DNA from: Accumulibacter sp.
GTDB taxonomy: Bacteria > Pseudomonadota > Gammaproteobacteria > Burkholderiales > Rhodocyclaceae
Length of the DNA stretch: 38,471 bases
Direction: 5' to 3'
Assembly: GCF_016789985.1 (NCBI RefSeq)
Contig: NZ_JAEUOL010000008.1
Span: forward strand, 1-38,471
In this document: positions 7,376 through 15,983 of the stretch, one piece after another
How positions within the stretch are numbered: the stretch's first letter is position 1
Layout: the number at the start of each line of letters is the position of its first letter
Translations under genes and position numbers: made by a program
Notes under the pieces: model-generated
Database searches by the model: none
Told to the model about the DNA's origin: nothing
The model's input: only the letters and a program-made list of their open reading frames with translations

Positions 7376-9448
7376 ATGAAAGAAACCGTCCTGATCGAAC
7401 TGCGCACCGAAGAGCTGCCGCCGAAGTCACTGAAACCGCTCTCCGAGGCCTTTGCCGATACCGTCTTCGCCACCCTCAGAGCCGAGGAGTTTGCCGGAGC
7501 CGATAGCATCTGCACACCCTACGCCACGCCTCGCCGCCTGGCGCTGACCATCACCGGGGTGGCCGACCGGCAACCCGACCGCGTGCTGGAGAAGAAGGGC
7601 CCGGCGCTGGCCGGCGCGCTCGACGTGGCGGGCCGGCCGACCAAGGCGCTCGAAGGCTTCATGCGCGCCGCCGGTGTCAGCTTTGACCAACTCCACAAGG
7701 CGGCCGACGGCAAGGGCGAATACTTCGTTGCCCGACGCGAGAAGAAGGGCGAAGAACTGGCCACCCACCTGGCGGACATCGTCGCGCAGGCGGTGCGCAA
7801 GCTACCGATCCCGAAAGTCATGCGCTGGGGCGATTCCGAGCACCAGTTCGTCCGCCCGGTACACAGCCTGATCCTCCTGCACGGCAAGCGAGTCGTCCCC
7901 GGCGCAGTGCTCGGATTGCCGAGCGGCCGCACGACCATGGGGCACCGCTTCCTGTCGGCCGGCGAAATCGTCGTCGACACACCGGCGGACTACCCTGCCC
8001 GACTGGCCGACGGCAAGGTGATCGCCGCTTTCGGCGAACGCCGCGCGGCAATCGCCACCCAGCTCGAAGCGGCGGCACACCGGCTCGACGCCCGCATCAA
8101 TCCGGCAGACGGCCTGCTCGACGAAGTGACGGCACTGGTCGAATGGCCGGTGGTCTACGTCGGCGAGTTTGAGGCCGAGTACCTGGAAGTACCGCAGGAA
8201 TGCCTGATCCTGACCATGCAGCAGAACCAGAAATACTTCCCGCTGCTCGACCGCGCCGGCAAGCTGCTCAACAAGTTCCTGATCGTCGCCAACATGGCGG
8301 TCGACGACCCCAGCAACATCATCCGCGGCAACGAGCGCGTCGTCCGTCCACGCCTGTCGGACGCCCGCTTTTTTTACAATCAGGATCGCAAGGCCGGCTT
8401 TGCCAACCGCGTGCTTCGACTCGGCTCGGTGGTCTACCACAACAAGCTCGGCTCGCTCGGCGACCGCGCCCAGCGTCTGGGCCGTGTCGCGCGCAGCATC
8501 GCCGAGACGCTCGGCGCCGACGGCAATCTGGCGGAGCGCGCTGCACTGTTCGCCAAGATCGACCTGCTCACCGACATGGTCGGCGAGTTCCCGGAACTGC
8601 AGGGCATCATGGGCCGCTATTACCTGCTGCACGAAGGCGGTCTGCCGGTGGTGGCCGACGCCATCGAGCAGCATTACCGGCCGCGTTTCGCCGGCGATGC
8701 CCTGCCCGAGGGAAACATTGCCTGCGCCGCAGCGCTGGCCGACAAACTTGACGCGCTGGTCGGCTTCTTCGGCATCGGGCAACTGCCGACCGGCGACAAG
8801 GATCCCTTCGGTCTGCGCCGCGCCGCACTCGGGGTGCTGCGCATTCTGATGGAAACGCCGCTGCCGCTCGATCTCGGCGAACTGATCGGTAGCGCAAGCC
8901 AGGCGCTGCTGGCGCAGGGAGTCAAGCTCGCGCCGGTCGACGAAAACCTGCTGCTCTTCATGCTCGACCGCCTGCGCGGCATGCTGCGCGACGCCGGCCA
9001 TGCGGTCGACGTCATCGAGGCGGTACTGGCGCAGCGGCCGACCCGCATCGATCTGGTCCCCGCCCGGCTGGCGGCGGTACGCGAATTCCAGATGCTTCCC
9101 GAATCGCTGGCGCTCGCCGCCGCCAACAAGCGCATTGGCAACATCCTGAAGAAAGCGCCCGAAGATCTGCCCGAGCCGGACATCGCGCTGCTCGAGGAGA
9201 AAGCCGAGAAGGCCCTGTTCCAGCGCGTCGTCCTGATGGCGCCACTGGTTCGCTCGCACGTCGCCAACGAGGACTATGCCGACGCACTCAAGGCGCTCGC
9301 CACGGTACGCAGCGAGGTGGACCGCTTCTTCGACGAGGTGATGGTGAACGTGCATGAACCACTGCTGCGCGGCAACCGTCTGGGCCTCCTGAAAGTGCTC
9401 TACGAGCAGTTGAACGCGGTCGCCGACATTTCCAGGCTGGCCGTATGA
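7376..9448 (+). CDS. glyS: Glycyl-tRNA synthetase beta subunit
   Basis: GlyS is the tRNA-binding beta subunit that partners GlyQ. The 690 residues fit the family (689 in E. coli). It begins MKETVLIELRTEELPPKSLK, the family signature, and contains RKEKKG-like and GDSEHQFVRPVHSL-type segments, a central HD-like region (about 330-540) and a C-terminal DALR anticodon-binding domain. ATG 7376 is chosen over an upstream in-frame codon because of the canonical N-terminus and the one-base spacing from glyQ. The last four bases overlap gmhB (ATGA), so translation is coupled. Confidence 0.97.
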   Translation: MKETVLIELRTEELPPKSLKPLSEAFADTVFATLRAEEFAGADSICTPYATPRRLALTITGVADRQPDRVLEKKGPALAGALDVAGRPTKALEGFMRAAGVSFDQLHKAADGKGEYFVARREKKGEELATHLADIVAQAVRKLPIPKVMRWGDSEHQFVRPVHSLILLHGKRVVPGAVLGLPSGRTTMGHRFLSAGEIVVDTPADYPARLADGKVIAAFGERRAAIATQLEAAAHRLDARINPADGLLDEVTALVEWPVVYVGEFEAEYLEVPQECLILTMQQNQKYFPLLDRAGKLLNKFLIVANMAVDDPSNIIRGNERVVRPRLSDARFFYNQDRKAGFANRVLRLGSVVYHNKLGSLGDRAQRLGRVARSIAETLGADGNLAERAALFAKIDLLTDMVGEFPELQGIMGRYYLLHEGGLPVVADAIEQHYRPRFAGDALPEGNIACAAALADKLDALVGFFGIGQLPTGDKDPFGLRRAALGVLRILMETPLPLDLGELIGSASQALLAQGVKLAPVDENLLLFMLDRLRGMLRDAGHAVDVIEAVLAQRPTRIDLVPARLAAVREFQMLPESLALAAANKRIGNILKKAPEDLPEPDIALLEEKAEKALFQRVVLMAPLVRSHVANEDYADALKALATVRSEVDRFFDEVMVNVHEPLLRGNRLGLLKVLYEQLNAVADISRLAV

Positions 9449-9981
9449 GACTCGTCATCCTCGATCGCGACGGGGTCATCAACTACGACTCCAAGCAGTT
9501 CATCAAGTCGCCAGCCGAGTGGCGCCCCATCCCGGGCAGCCTCGAAGCGATTGCCAAGCTCCATCAGGCCGGTTACCGGGTGGTGGTGGCCACCAACCAG
9601 TCGGGCGTCGGTCGCGGCCTGTTCGACATGGACACGCTCAATGCCATCCACGACAAGATGCACCGCGCCGTGCTGGCGGCCGGAGGACGCATCGACGCGA
9701 TCTTCTTTTGCCCGCATCCGATCGAGGCCGGCTGCCATTGCCGCAAGCCGGCGATCGGCATGTTCGAGCGGATTGCCGGCTGTTTCAACATCGATCTGCC
9801 GGGCACCCCGGCGGTCGGCGATTCGCTGCGCGACCTGCAGGCGGCTACCGCAGTCGGTGCCCTGCCGTTGTTGGTGATGACCGGCAAGGGAACGCAGACG
9901 CAAACCGACGGTGGCCTGCCGGAAGGTACGCTGGTCTTTCCCGATCTGGCGGCGGCCGCCGAACACATCCTGCGCTCGTGA
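9445..9981 (+). CDS. gmhB: D-glycero-beta-D-manno-heptose-1,7-bisphosphate 7-phosphatase
   Basis: GmhB removes the 7-phosphate in ADP-heptose synthesis for the LPS inner core. It is a 178-residue HAD phosphatase. Motif I is ILDRDGVIN with nucleophile D7 and acid/base D9; VVATNQSGVGRG follows as motif II; the zinc-binding loop CPHPIEAGCHCRKP is intact; and the GDSLRDLQAA segment forms motif IV. The start overlaps the glyS stop by four bases and the stop overlaps the next ATG by one base (TGATG). It could also serve other phospho-sugars, but the zinc loop points to GmhB. Confidence 0.93.
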   Translation: MRLVILDRDGVINYDSKQFIKSPAEWRPIPGSLEAIAKLHQAGYRVVVATNQSGVGRGLFDMDTLNAIHDKMHRAVLAAGGRIDAIFFCPHPIEAGCHCRKPAIGMFERIAGCFNIDLPGTPAVGDSLRDLQAATAVGALPLLVMTGKGTQTQTDGGLPEGTLVFPDLAAAAEHILRS

Positions 9982-10724
9982 TGGCCGCCCTGCGCACGGC
10001 GCTGTTCCTGTTGCTGGTCGGGCTGCTGACGATGCCGTTCGGCCTGCTCGTGACGCTGGCGATCGCCTTCCCGATGACCGTGCGCTACCGCATCATCGCG
10101 CTCTGGCGCAGCGGTTTCATGGGACTCTGCCGGCACGTCCTCGGCCTGCGCTACCGCGTGCTCGGGCGCGAGAACATTCCGCCCGAGCCATCGGTGGTCA
10201 TGGCCAAACACCAGTCGGCCTGGGAAACGGTCGGTCTGCAGGACATCTTCCCGCCGCTGGTCTTCGTCCTCAAGAAGGAGTTGTTGCGTGTGCCCTTCTT
10301 CGGCTGGGGTCTGGCGGCGATGAAGATGATCTCGATCAACCGTGCGGCGGCCAAGGATGCGCTCAGGCAGGTCTTCGATCAGGGAGCCGAACGCCTGGCC
10401 GCCGGTTACTGGGTCGTGATTTTCCCCGAAGGAACCCGCGTCGAGCCGGGTCAGACCTCGCGCTACAAACCGGGCGGAGCACACCTCGCGGTGCGCAGCG
10501 ACGCCAGGGTTGTGCCGGTGGCGCACGACGCCGGCGAATTCTGGCGCAAGAGCGTTTTCGCCATCTCGCCGGGAGTGATCACGGTGAGCATCGGACCAGC
10601 GATCGACCCGACTGGCAAGTCGGCCGCCAGAATCAATACGCTCGCCGCCGCCTGGATCGAATCCGAGATGCGCCGGATCTCACCGCACCGCTACCCGGCC
10701 ACCGCCGATGCCGTGGCGGCCTGA
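9981..10724 (+). CDS. plsC: 1-acyl-sn-glycerol-3-phosphate acyltransferase (PlsC family)
   Basis: This 247-residue protein is probably an inner-membrane lysophosphatidate acyltransferase making phosphatidic acid. A hydrophobic N-terminal segment (about 5-32) is followed by the acyltransferase domain. The catalytic motif is KHQSAWET with H77 and E82, so it is HX4E where the classical form is HX4D; this variant is, as far as I recall, common in betaproteobacterial members. The second signature, FPEGTR, is present near residue 150. Translation is coupled to gmhB through a TGATG junction. A role in ornithine-lipid or other acyl transfer is possible but less likely. Confidence 0.88.
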   Translation: MAALRTALFLLLVGLLTMPFGLLVTLAIAFPMTVRYRIIALWRSGFMGLCRHVLGLRYRVLGRENIPPEPSVVMAKHQSAWETVGLQDIFPPLVFVLKKELLRVPFFGWGLAAMKMISINRAAAKDALRQVFDQGAERLAAGYWVVIFPEGTRVEPGQTSRYKPGGAHLAVRSDARVVPVAHDAGEFWRKSVFAISPGVITVSIGPAIDPTGKSAARINTLAAAWIESEMRRISPHRYPATADAVAA

Positions 10725-11472
10725 AGCAGCGCGCTCGAGCACGCGGCCACCGCTGGCAACCAGCGAGACCTTGCGCACCATCGCACTCGGCGAACACAGC
10801 GTATCCTACGTCCTGCGGCGCGGCAGAAGGCACACCATTGGCCTGTCGATCGATCACCGCGGCCTGCGCGTCGGCGCTCCGCTGCATGCCTCGCTGCGCG
10901 AAGTCGAGTCGCTGATCGTGCAGCACGGCGAATGGATCGGCCGCAAGCTGGACGAGTGGCGCAACCGCCGTCCGCCGGAAAAGCTGTCCATCGTCGACGG
11001 CGTGCACCTGCCCTGGCTCGGCAATTCGCTCGCCATCCGCCTGGCGATCGGTGGCAATCGCTGCCTGTGGAATCTGCAGCCCCCGCAACCAACGCTCACC
11101 CTCTGTCTGCGCTCGCCGACCGAAGCGCCACGCGTCCTTGAGAAGGCCTGGCGCGAGTACGCCCGCCTGCTGTTCAGCCAGCGCCTGGCGCACTACGCGT
11201 CGCGGCTCGGGGTCGCCCTGCCACCGCTTGCCCTCTCGGCGGCACGCACGCGTTGGGGGAGCTGCAGCACGCGCAGCGGCATTCGCCTGAACTGGCGGCT
11301 GCTTCACTTTCCCCTGCCGGTGATCGACTACGTGGTGGCGCACGAACTGGCGCACCTGCGCGAAATGAACCACGGCCCGCGCTTCTGGTCCATCGTTGCG
11401 GATCTCTACCCTGATTACCCGGCGGCGCGCGCCGAATTGCGGCAGCGCGCCGCCCTTTGTCCACACTGGTGA
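10708..11472 (+). CDS. YgjP-type M48-like metal-dependent hydrolase
   Basis: This is a 254-residue member of the YgjP/DUF45 metallopeptidase-like family, whose cellular role is poorly defined. The zinc motif is [19 protein letters not shown]: HExxH plus a third histidine downstream. It is preceded by the family signature [20 protein letters not shown]. There is no signal peptide, so it is cytoplasmic. ATG 10708 overlaps the plsC end by 17 bases. The first 20 or so residues are not conserved in type, and no other good start is obvious before the conserved [15 protein letters not shown] segment. Confidence 0.87.
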   Translation: MPWRPEAARSSTRPPLATSETLRTIALGEHSVSYVLRRGRRHTIGLSIDHRGLRVGAPLHASLREVESLIVQHGEWIGRKLDEWRNRRPPEKLSIVDGVHLPWLGNSLAIRLAIGGNRCLWNLQPPQPTLTLCLRSPTEAPRVLEKAWREYARLLFSQRLAHYASRLGVALPPLALSAARTRWGSCSTRSGIRLNWRLLHFPLPVIDYVVAHELAHLREMNHGPRFWSIVADLYPDYPAARAELRQRAALCPHW

Positions 11473-11480
11473 GGAGAAGC

Positions 11481-11867
11481 ATGAGAATCCTGCATACGAT
11501 GCTGCGTGTCGGCGATCTCGACCGCTCGCTGGCCTTTTACACCGAAGTGCTCGGCATGCGCGAGTTGCGCCGCCAGGATTACCCGGCGGGCCGCTTCACA
11601 CTGGCCTTTGTCGGCTACGGCCCGGAAGCGCAAGAAGCGGTGCTCGAACTGACACACAACTGGGATACCCCGTCCTACGAGCTTGGTGGCGGCTTCGGCC
11701 ATGTGGCGATCGAAGTCCCCGACGCCTATGCCGCCTGCGAGCAGATCAAGGCGCGTGGCGGCAAGGTGGTGCGCGAGGCCGGCCCGATGAAACACGGCAC
11801 GACGGTGATCGCCTTCGTCGAGGATCCCGACGGCTACAAGATCGAGTTGATCCAGAAGAGAAGCTGA
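11481..11867 (+). CDS. gloA: Lactoylglutathione lyase (glyoxalase I)
   Basis: GloA converts the methylglyoxal-glutathione hemithioacetal to S-lactoylglutathione in the cytoplasm. The 128-residue protein carries all four metal ligands at the E. coli positions: H5, E56, H74 and E122. The absence of insertions relative to E. coli GloA suggests a nickel/cobalt-type bacterial enzyme. ATG 11481 follows GGTGAGGAGAAGC, a good Shine-Dalgarno, and lies eight bases after the previous stop. Confidence 0.96.
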   Translation: MRILHTMLRVGDLDRSLAFYTEVLGMRELRRQDYPAGRFTLAFVGYGPEAQEAVLELTHNWDTPSYELGGGFGHVAIEVPDAYAACEQIKARGGKVVREAGPMKHGTTVIAFVEDPDGYKIELIQKRS

Positions 11868-11871
11868 TCAT

Positions 11872-12474
11872 TTGAACTTTCCGGCCTTTTTCTCGCAGGT
11901 GCCGACGATCGTCATGCGCGATCGCCTGGCCGCATTCCTTGGCGCGGCGCAAGGCGGGCTGATCGAGTACGGCTATGTCGATGCCGTCAGGCTGACCGGC
12001 CACTCCTGCCCGACCGTAGCGGGCGCCTACCTGCTCACCAGCCGTGTACTGCGGGCACTCTATCCGGACGAACTACCTGCCCGCGGCGAGATCGCGGTCG
12101 ACTTCCGCGCGGCACTGGAAAGCGGCGTCAGCGGCGTGACGGCGGCGGTCGTCGGGTTGCTCACCGGGGCTGCCGGAAGCGGCGGCTTCAAGGGCCTGGC
12201 CGGCCGTTTCGCGCGGCGCGAACTACTCCACTTCGGAACGGATCTGCCGGGTCAGATCCGCTTTACCCGACTGGACAACGGGCAGAGCCTCAACGCCTCG
12301 CTGCAACTCGAAGAGGTTCCCGCAGATCCCCGCCTCCCGGGCCTCTTGCAGACGGTGCTGGCCGGCGACGCCGAGCCGGCGACGATTGAGCTCTTTGCCG
12401 GTCTGTGGCAGGATCGCGTACGGCGAATTCTGCTCGAACACTTCACCGATCCAGATCTGGTCAGTTTGGCGTAA
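11872..12474 (+). CDS. FmdE-like protein of uncertain function
   Basis: The 200-residue protein starts with TTG 11872, preceded by AGAGAAG and four bases after the gloA stop. Its best landmark is LTGHSCPTVAGAYLL near residues 42-55, resembling the GH-x-CP segment of FmdE-family proteins (associated with formylmethanofuran dehydrogenase subunit E). The true FmdE partners are absent, so a methanofuran role is not implied. The Cys and His of that motif could bind a metal. A glycine/alanine-rich stretch (about 84-105) follows and the C-terminal half looks helical. There is no signal peptide. Assignment to FmdE rests on this one motif. Confidence 0.6.
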   Translation: MNFPAFFSQVPTIVMRDRLAAFLGAAQGGLIEYGYVDAVRLTGHSCPTVAGAYLLTSRVLRALYPDELPARGEIAVDFRAALESGVSGVTAAVVGLLTGAAGSGGFKGLAGRFARRELLHFGTDLPGQIRFTRLDNGQSLNASLQLEEVPADPRLPGLLQTVLAGDAEPATIELFAGLWQDRVRRILLEHFTDPDLVSLA

Positions 12475-12533
12475 GAGGCAGATCGCACAATCGCTTCCCG
12501 ACCGATGCGCTGCCCAACAACAGCCGATAACCA

Positions 12534-12580
12534 CAGGCAGGCGAGCCAGGCCGAGCGATCGGCTCGGCAAAAGCTGCCTG
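12534..12580 (+). promoter_or_regulatory. Nested stem-loop before the beta-propeller operon
   Basis: An outer stem, CAGGCAG (12534-12540) with CTGCCTG (12574-12580), encloses an inner stem, GCCGAGC (12550-12556) with GCTCGGC (12562-12568) and loop GATCG. It lies in the 138-base gap between the FmdE-like gene and the beta-propeller gene. It may end the upstream transcript or form a structured leader. No T-run follows. Confidence 0.45.
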
Positions 12581-12612
12581 CTCTCGTTCCCAACCCGTTC
12601 CTGGCTGACACG

Positions 12613-13602
12613 ATGCCCCACCACCGTCCCCCCGGAATCCTCCTGCGCACTGCACGATGCCTCGCCTTCATGCTGCTGCTTGGCGCTCACCCGGCCACCC
12701 AGGCCGGTCTGGCGATTGCCCTCAACTCGGCTGATGGGACGGTCAGTCTGATCGATACCGACAGTTACCAGGTGACCGGTAAGGTCAACGTATGCAAGGA
12801 ACCGCACCACCTGATGCCGACGCCCGACGACAAGTCGCTGGTCGTCGCCTGCGCGGCCGCCAACCAACTGGTCTTCTTCGACCCGTTGACCGGGCAGGAG
12901 CAGAAGCGCGTACGCAACATCTCGGATCCGTATCAGTTGGGTTACTCGCCAAATCGCAAGTGGTTCGTCGCCACTTCGCTGCGCCTCGACCGGGTCGATA
13001 TCTATGACCCGACGGACTTCAGCCTGATCGCCCGACTGCCCGCACCGAAAACTCCCTCACACCTCGCTTTCGACGACGCCAGCCAGTTCGTCTTCGTCAC
13101 CCTCCAGGACTCCAACGAGGTCATGGCGATCAGCCTGCCGACGCAGAAGATTGCCTGGGTCATGCCGGTCGCGACAACCCCGGCGGGCATCGTCATGTCG
13201 CCGGACAACCGCTACCTGCTGGTCGCCAGCATGGGCGAGGGAGTGGTCGAAGTCATCGAATGGCGCAGCCGCCAGAGCATCAGGAAGGTCCCTACCGGGA
13301 AGGCAGCGCACAATCTGCAGCCGAAAGGCGACGGCCGCCACTTCTATGTCTCCAACCGCACGGTCGACGGCAGCATTTCGCTGCTCGACACGCAGACGAT
13401 GACGGTGGTCGAACAGTACGAGGTGCCTGGCGGGCCGGACGACATGACGGTTCGTGCCGACGGCAAGGAGCTTTGGGCGACTGCCCGCTTCGCGCGCAAG
13501 GTGCAGGTCGTGGATCTGGTCAACAAACGACTCAAACTGTCGATCCCGGTCGGCAGCTCGCCGCACGGCGTCTTCTTCCTCAACCACGCCGGTCTGCGAT
13601 GA
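12613..13602 (+). CDS. Exported YncE-like beta-propeller protein
   Basis: This 329-residue protein has a signal peptide (hydrophobic core CLAFMLLLG, probable cleavage after ATQA near residue 35). The mature part is built of seven or so repeats of about 40 residues with alternating strands and motifs such as NSADGTVSLIDTD, SPDNRYLLVASMGEG and SNRTVDGSISLLDTQ, typical of YncE/YVTN seven-bladed propellers. The propeller probably binds a partner or ligand in the periplasm; no catalytic residues can be named. ATG 12613 is preferred over an upstream in-frame ATG at 12505 because it puts the signal peptide at the N-terminus. The stop overlaps the next ATG (ATGA). Confidence 0.85.
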   Translation: MPHHRPPGILLRTARCLAFMLLLGAHPATQAGLAIALNSADGTVSLIDTDSYQVTGKVNVCKEPHHLMPTPDDKSLVVACAAANQLVFFDPLTGQEQKRVRNISDPYQLGYSPNRKWFVATSLRLDRVDIYDPTDFSLIARLPAPKTPSHLAFDDASQFVFVTLQDSNEVMAISLPTQKIAWVMPVATTPAGIVMSPDNRYLLVASMGEGVVEVIEWRSRQSIRKVPTGKAAHNLQPKGDGRHFYVSNRTVDGSISLLDTQTMTVVEQYEVPGGPDDMTVRADGKELWATARFARKVQVVDLVNKRLKLSIPVGSSPHGVFFLNHAGLR

Positions 13603-14351
13603 GCCTCGGCCTTCGCCGCCTGTTCCTGGCGCCGGGTCTGGCGGCCATCAGCCTGGCGACTGCCGCACCCGCCGAGCCAGCCGCTGCCTGCAAGGGGACA
13701 CTCTATCTCACCTTCGACACCGGCAACATGCGCCACGCCGAACTGATTGCCGAAACACTCTCCAGGCATGGGGTCAAGGCGACGTTCTTCCTGGCCCAGG
13801 AAAAAACCAGCCGCGGCGATCATGCCCTCGATGCCAGTTGGGCGTCCTACTGGCAAGCCCGCGTTGCCGAGGGGCATGCCTTCGGTAGCCACACCTGGCG
13901 ACACGGCAGTTTCCGCGAAGACCACGGTACGCTGGTGCGCTACCGGCTGCCGGAGGGCGGCATCGAAAGCATGGACGCGGCGGCCGTCTGCGCCGAGTTG
14001 CAGCGCCCCGACACACGCTTTCAGGAACTCACCGGGCGCCGGCTCGACCCGCTCTGGCGGGCACCGGGCGGTCGCACGACGGCCAACACCCTGGCGGCGG
14101 CGCAGTCCTGCGGTTATCGTCACGTCGGCTGGGCGGCCGCCGGTTTCCTCGGTGACGAGCTGCCATCCACGACCTACCCCAATGCGCTGCTCTTGCAGCG
14201 CGCGCTCGATCACCTCAAGGATGGCGACATCATCATGGCGCATCTCGGCATCTGGTCGCGCCAGGACCCCTTCGCACCGATGCTCGATCCCCTGATCGCC
14301 GGCCTCAAGAGCAAGGGCTTCTGCTTCGCCACCCGGCGCGCACAGCCATGA
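13599..14351 (+). CDS. Exported NodB-fold polysaccharide deacetylase-like protein
   Basis: The 250-residue protein has a signal peptide (about 1-25) and a carbohydrate esterase 4 (NodB) fold. Motif 1 is LTFDTGN: the catalytic Asp is D40, but the second Asp of the usual TFDDG, a metal ligand, is T41. Motif 2 is GSHTWRH with H98 and H102, motif 3 is RAPGGR, and a late IIMAHLG segment supplies the last histidine. It may act on peptidoglycan or an exopolysaccharide, with metal binding altered by the D-to-T change. It is coupled by ATGA overlaps to both neighbours, so it is the core of a translationally linked block. Confidence 0.85.
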   Translation: MSLGLRRLFLAPGLAAISLATAAPAEPAAACKGTLYLTFDTGNMRHAELIAETLSRHGVKATFFLAQEKTSRGDHALDASWASYWQARVAEGHAFGSHTWRHGSFREDHGTLVRYRLPEGGIESMDAAAVCAELQRPDTRFQELTGRRLDPLWRAPGGRTTANTLAAAQSCGYRHVGWAAAGFLGDELPSTTYPNALLLQRALDHLKDGDIIMAHLGIWSRQDPFAPMLDPLIAGLKSKGFCFATRRAQP

Positions 14352-15376
14352 TCAACGCCCTGATCGAAGCCTTTGTGCAATTGCAGGGCTGGTTGCTCGA
14401 TCGTGTCGTCCAGCCGCCACTGCTCGTCCTCGGGCTGGGCAGCTACATCGAGATGGCTTTCGACGGTGTCGAGCTCTTCCTCTGCGGCGTGCTGCAGATC
14501 AGTGCAGCCTATCTGCTGTTGCGCCCACTCGAGGCACTGCGACCGATCGAGGTCTGGCCGGACCGCAAGCCGGTGCGGGTGGACGTCACCTATTCACTGC
14601 TCGACCGGCTGGGCATCATCCCGCTCCTCGTCTTCGCGGTGCTGGCTCCGCTGTTCGGCAGTATCGACAGTTGGCTGCGCCTGAACGACATCATCCCGCC
14701 ACAACTGGAAGATCTCTTTCCGGCGCTGGAAACGAAGCCCCTGGCGAGTTTCCTGATCTATCTCGCCCTCCTCGACTTTGCCGAATACTGGCGCCACCGC
14801 CTGTCGCACAGCTTCCGCTGGTGGTGGGCGCTGCACGCCATCCACCATAGCCAGCGTCAGATGACGCTGTGGACCGACAGCCGCAACCATGTGCTCGACG
14901 ACCTGATCGGCGGCTTCTGGTTCGCCACCGTCGCACTGTTGATCGGCGTACCGCCGGGTCATTTCGTCGGTCTGCTGATCGCCGTCAAGACGATCGAGAA
15001 CCTGTCGCACGTCAATGCACGTCTGTCTTTCGGACGGATCGGCGAACTGCTGCTGGTCAGCCCGCGCTACCACCGCTGGCACCATGCACTGCACCTGCCA
15101 ACCGGCGAGCAATACCGCCATGGCTGCAATTTCGCCGTCCTCTTTCCGCTCTGGGACCAGTTGTTCGGCACCCAGTACCGCGGCCGGGCGATGCCCCCGT
15201 GCGGCCTCGCCGACGGCCCCCTGCCGGCCGATGCGGCACGCAGCGGATTCTGGCGCCAACAGTGGGAAGGCCTCGGCGCGCTACTGGCGGCTTGCCGCCC
15301 GGCTGCCGCCGAAGCGACGCAGCCGGGCGGCAGCACGGCCAGCGACCTGCGGCAGGAAAAACCCCATGCTCGCTGA
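14348..15376 (+). CDS. Membrane fatty acid hydroxylase / sterol desaturase family protein
   Basis: This 342-residue integral membrane protein belongs to the di-iron fatty acid hydroxylase superfamily. Hydrophobic segments lie around 20-60, 85-110, 135-150 and 180-210. The histidine clusters are HRLSH, LHAIHHS and YHRWHHALH, the HX3H, HX2HH and HX2HH set needed for a di-iron centre. Substrates in the family include sterols, fatty acids, carotenoids and hopanoid-type lipids; none can be chosen here. It starts inside the stop of the deacetylase-like gene, and its last 11 bases overlap the HD gene. The C-terminal 40 residues are low-complexity and probably cytosolic. Confidence 0.88.
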   Translation: MINALIEAFVQLQGWLLDRVVQPPLLVLGLGSYIEMAFDGVELFLCGVLQISAAYLLLRPLEALRPIEVWPDRKPVRVDVTYSLLDRLGIIPLLVFAVLAPLFGSIDSWLRLNDIIPPQLEDLFPALETKPLASFLIYLALLDFAEYWRHRLSHSFRWWWALHAIHHSQRQMTLWTDSRNHVLDDLIGGFWFATVALLIGVPPGHFVGLLIAVKTIENLSHVNARLSFGRIGELLLVSPRYHRWHHALHLPTGEQYRHGCNFAVLFPLWDQLFGTQYRGRAMPPCGLADGPLPADAARSGFWRQQWEGLGALLAACRPAAAEATQPGGSTASDLRQEKPHAR

Positions 15377-15872
15377 GGCGCGCGCCTTCGCCCTCAGCGC
15401 GCACGGCGAACAAAGGTATGGCAACCGCCCTTACGCCTATCATCTCGAGGCGGTCGTCGCCTTGCTCTCGCCCTATGGTCCGGACGCGCAGGTCATCGGC
15501 TACCTGCATGACGTGGTCGAAGACACCACCGTCACCGAAGGTGAGGTACGCGAGCACTTCGGGCCACTGGTCGGCGAATGCGTCAGCCTGCTCACCGACG
15601 CGCCGGGGGCCAGCCGTGCCGAGCGCAAGGCGGGCACCTACGCCCGCCTGTCCAGGGTCACAGGACCAGCCGAGCTGGCGCTGGTGGTCAAGGTCGCCGA
15701 TCGCCTGGCCAACGTCAGCAGCTGCCTGGCGGACCAACGACACGCGTTGTGGGAGGTGTACCGGCAGGAACACCCCGCCTTCCGCAGCGCGGCCTACCGC
15801 GCGGGCCTTTGCGAACCACTCTGGCGCGAACTCGACACCCTGCTCGACACCCAGCCAGGCCGCATCGGCTGA
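15366..15872 (+). CDS. Stand-alone SpoT-type HD hydrolase
   Basis: The 168-residue protein is a single HD domain of the RelA/SpoT hydrolase type. The metal and active-site residues are visible: H26 (YAYHLEAV), H48-D49 followed by E52-D53 (YLHDVVEDT), and D112 with N116 (KVADRLANV). There is no synthetase, TGS or ACT domain, so it resembles small alarmone hydrolases (MESH1-like), which remove pyrophosphate from ppGpp or act on related nucleotides. The start ATG 15366 lies inside the end of the hydroxylase gene, which links a cytoplasmic nucleotide hydrolase to an envelope operon. Substrate is inferred from the motifs only. Confidence 0.85.
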   Translation: MLAEARAFALSAHGEQRYGNRPYAYHLEAVVALLSPYGPDAQVIGYLHDVVEDTTVTEGEVREHFGPLVGECVSLLTDAPGASRAERKAGTYARLSRVTGPAELALVVKVADRLANVSSCLADQRHALWEVYRQEHPAFRSAAYRAGLCEPLWRELDTLLDTQPGRIG

Positions 15873-15874
15873 AG

Positions 15875-15895
15875 GTCGCCGAACCCGCAGGCGAC
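15875..15895 (+). terminator. Weak stem-loop after the HD gene
   Basis: GTCGCC (15875-15880) pairs with GGCGAC (15890-15895) across a nine-base loop, directly after the stop at 15872. There is no T-run, so terminator function is uncertain. Confidence 0.3.
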
Positions 15896-15983
15896 TGCCT
15901 GGCCGGAACGGCGGGATGGCATCCGGCAGCGTTTTCGGTCACACTCCAGCCCTGGTTGTGATCAGCCATCAGGAGAGTACTCT

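Noticed and set aside
7802..9355. Minus-strand open frame of 517 codons opposite glyS
   Set aside because: It is antisense to a complete glyS gene; composition is typical of a shadow frame.
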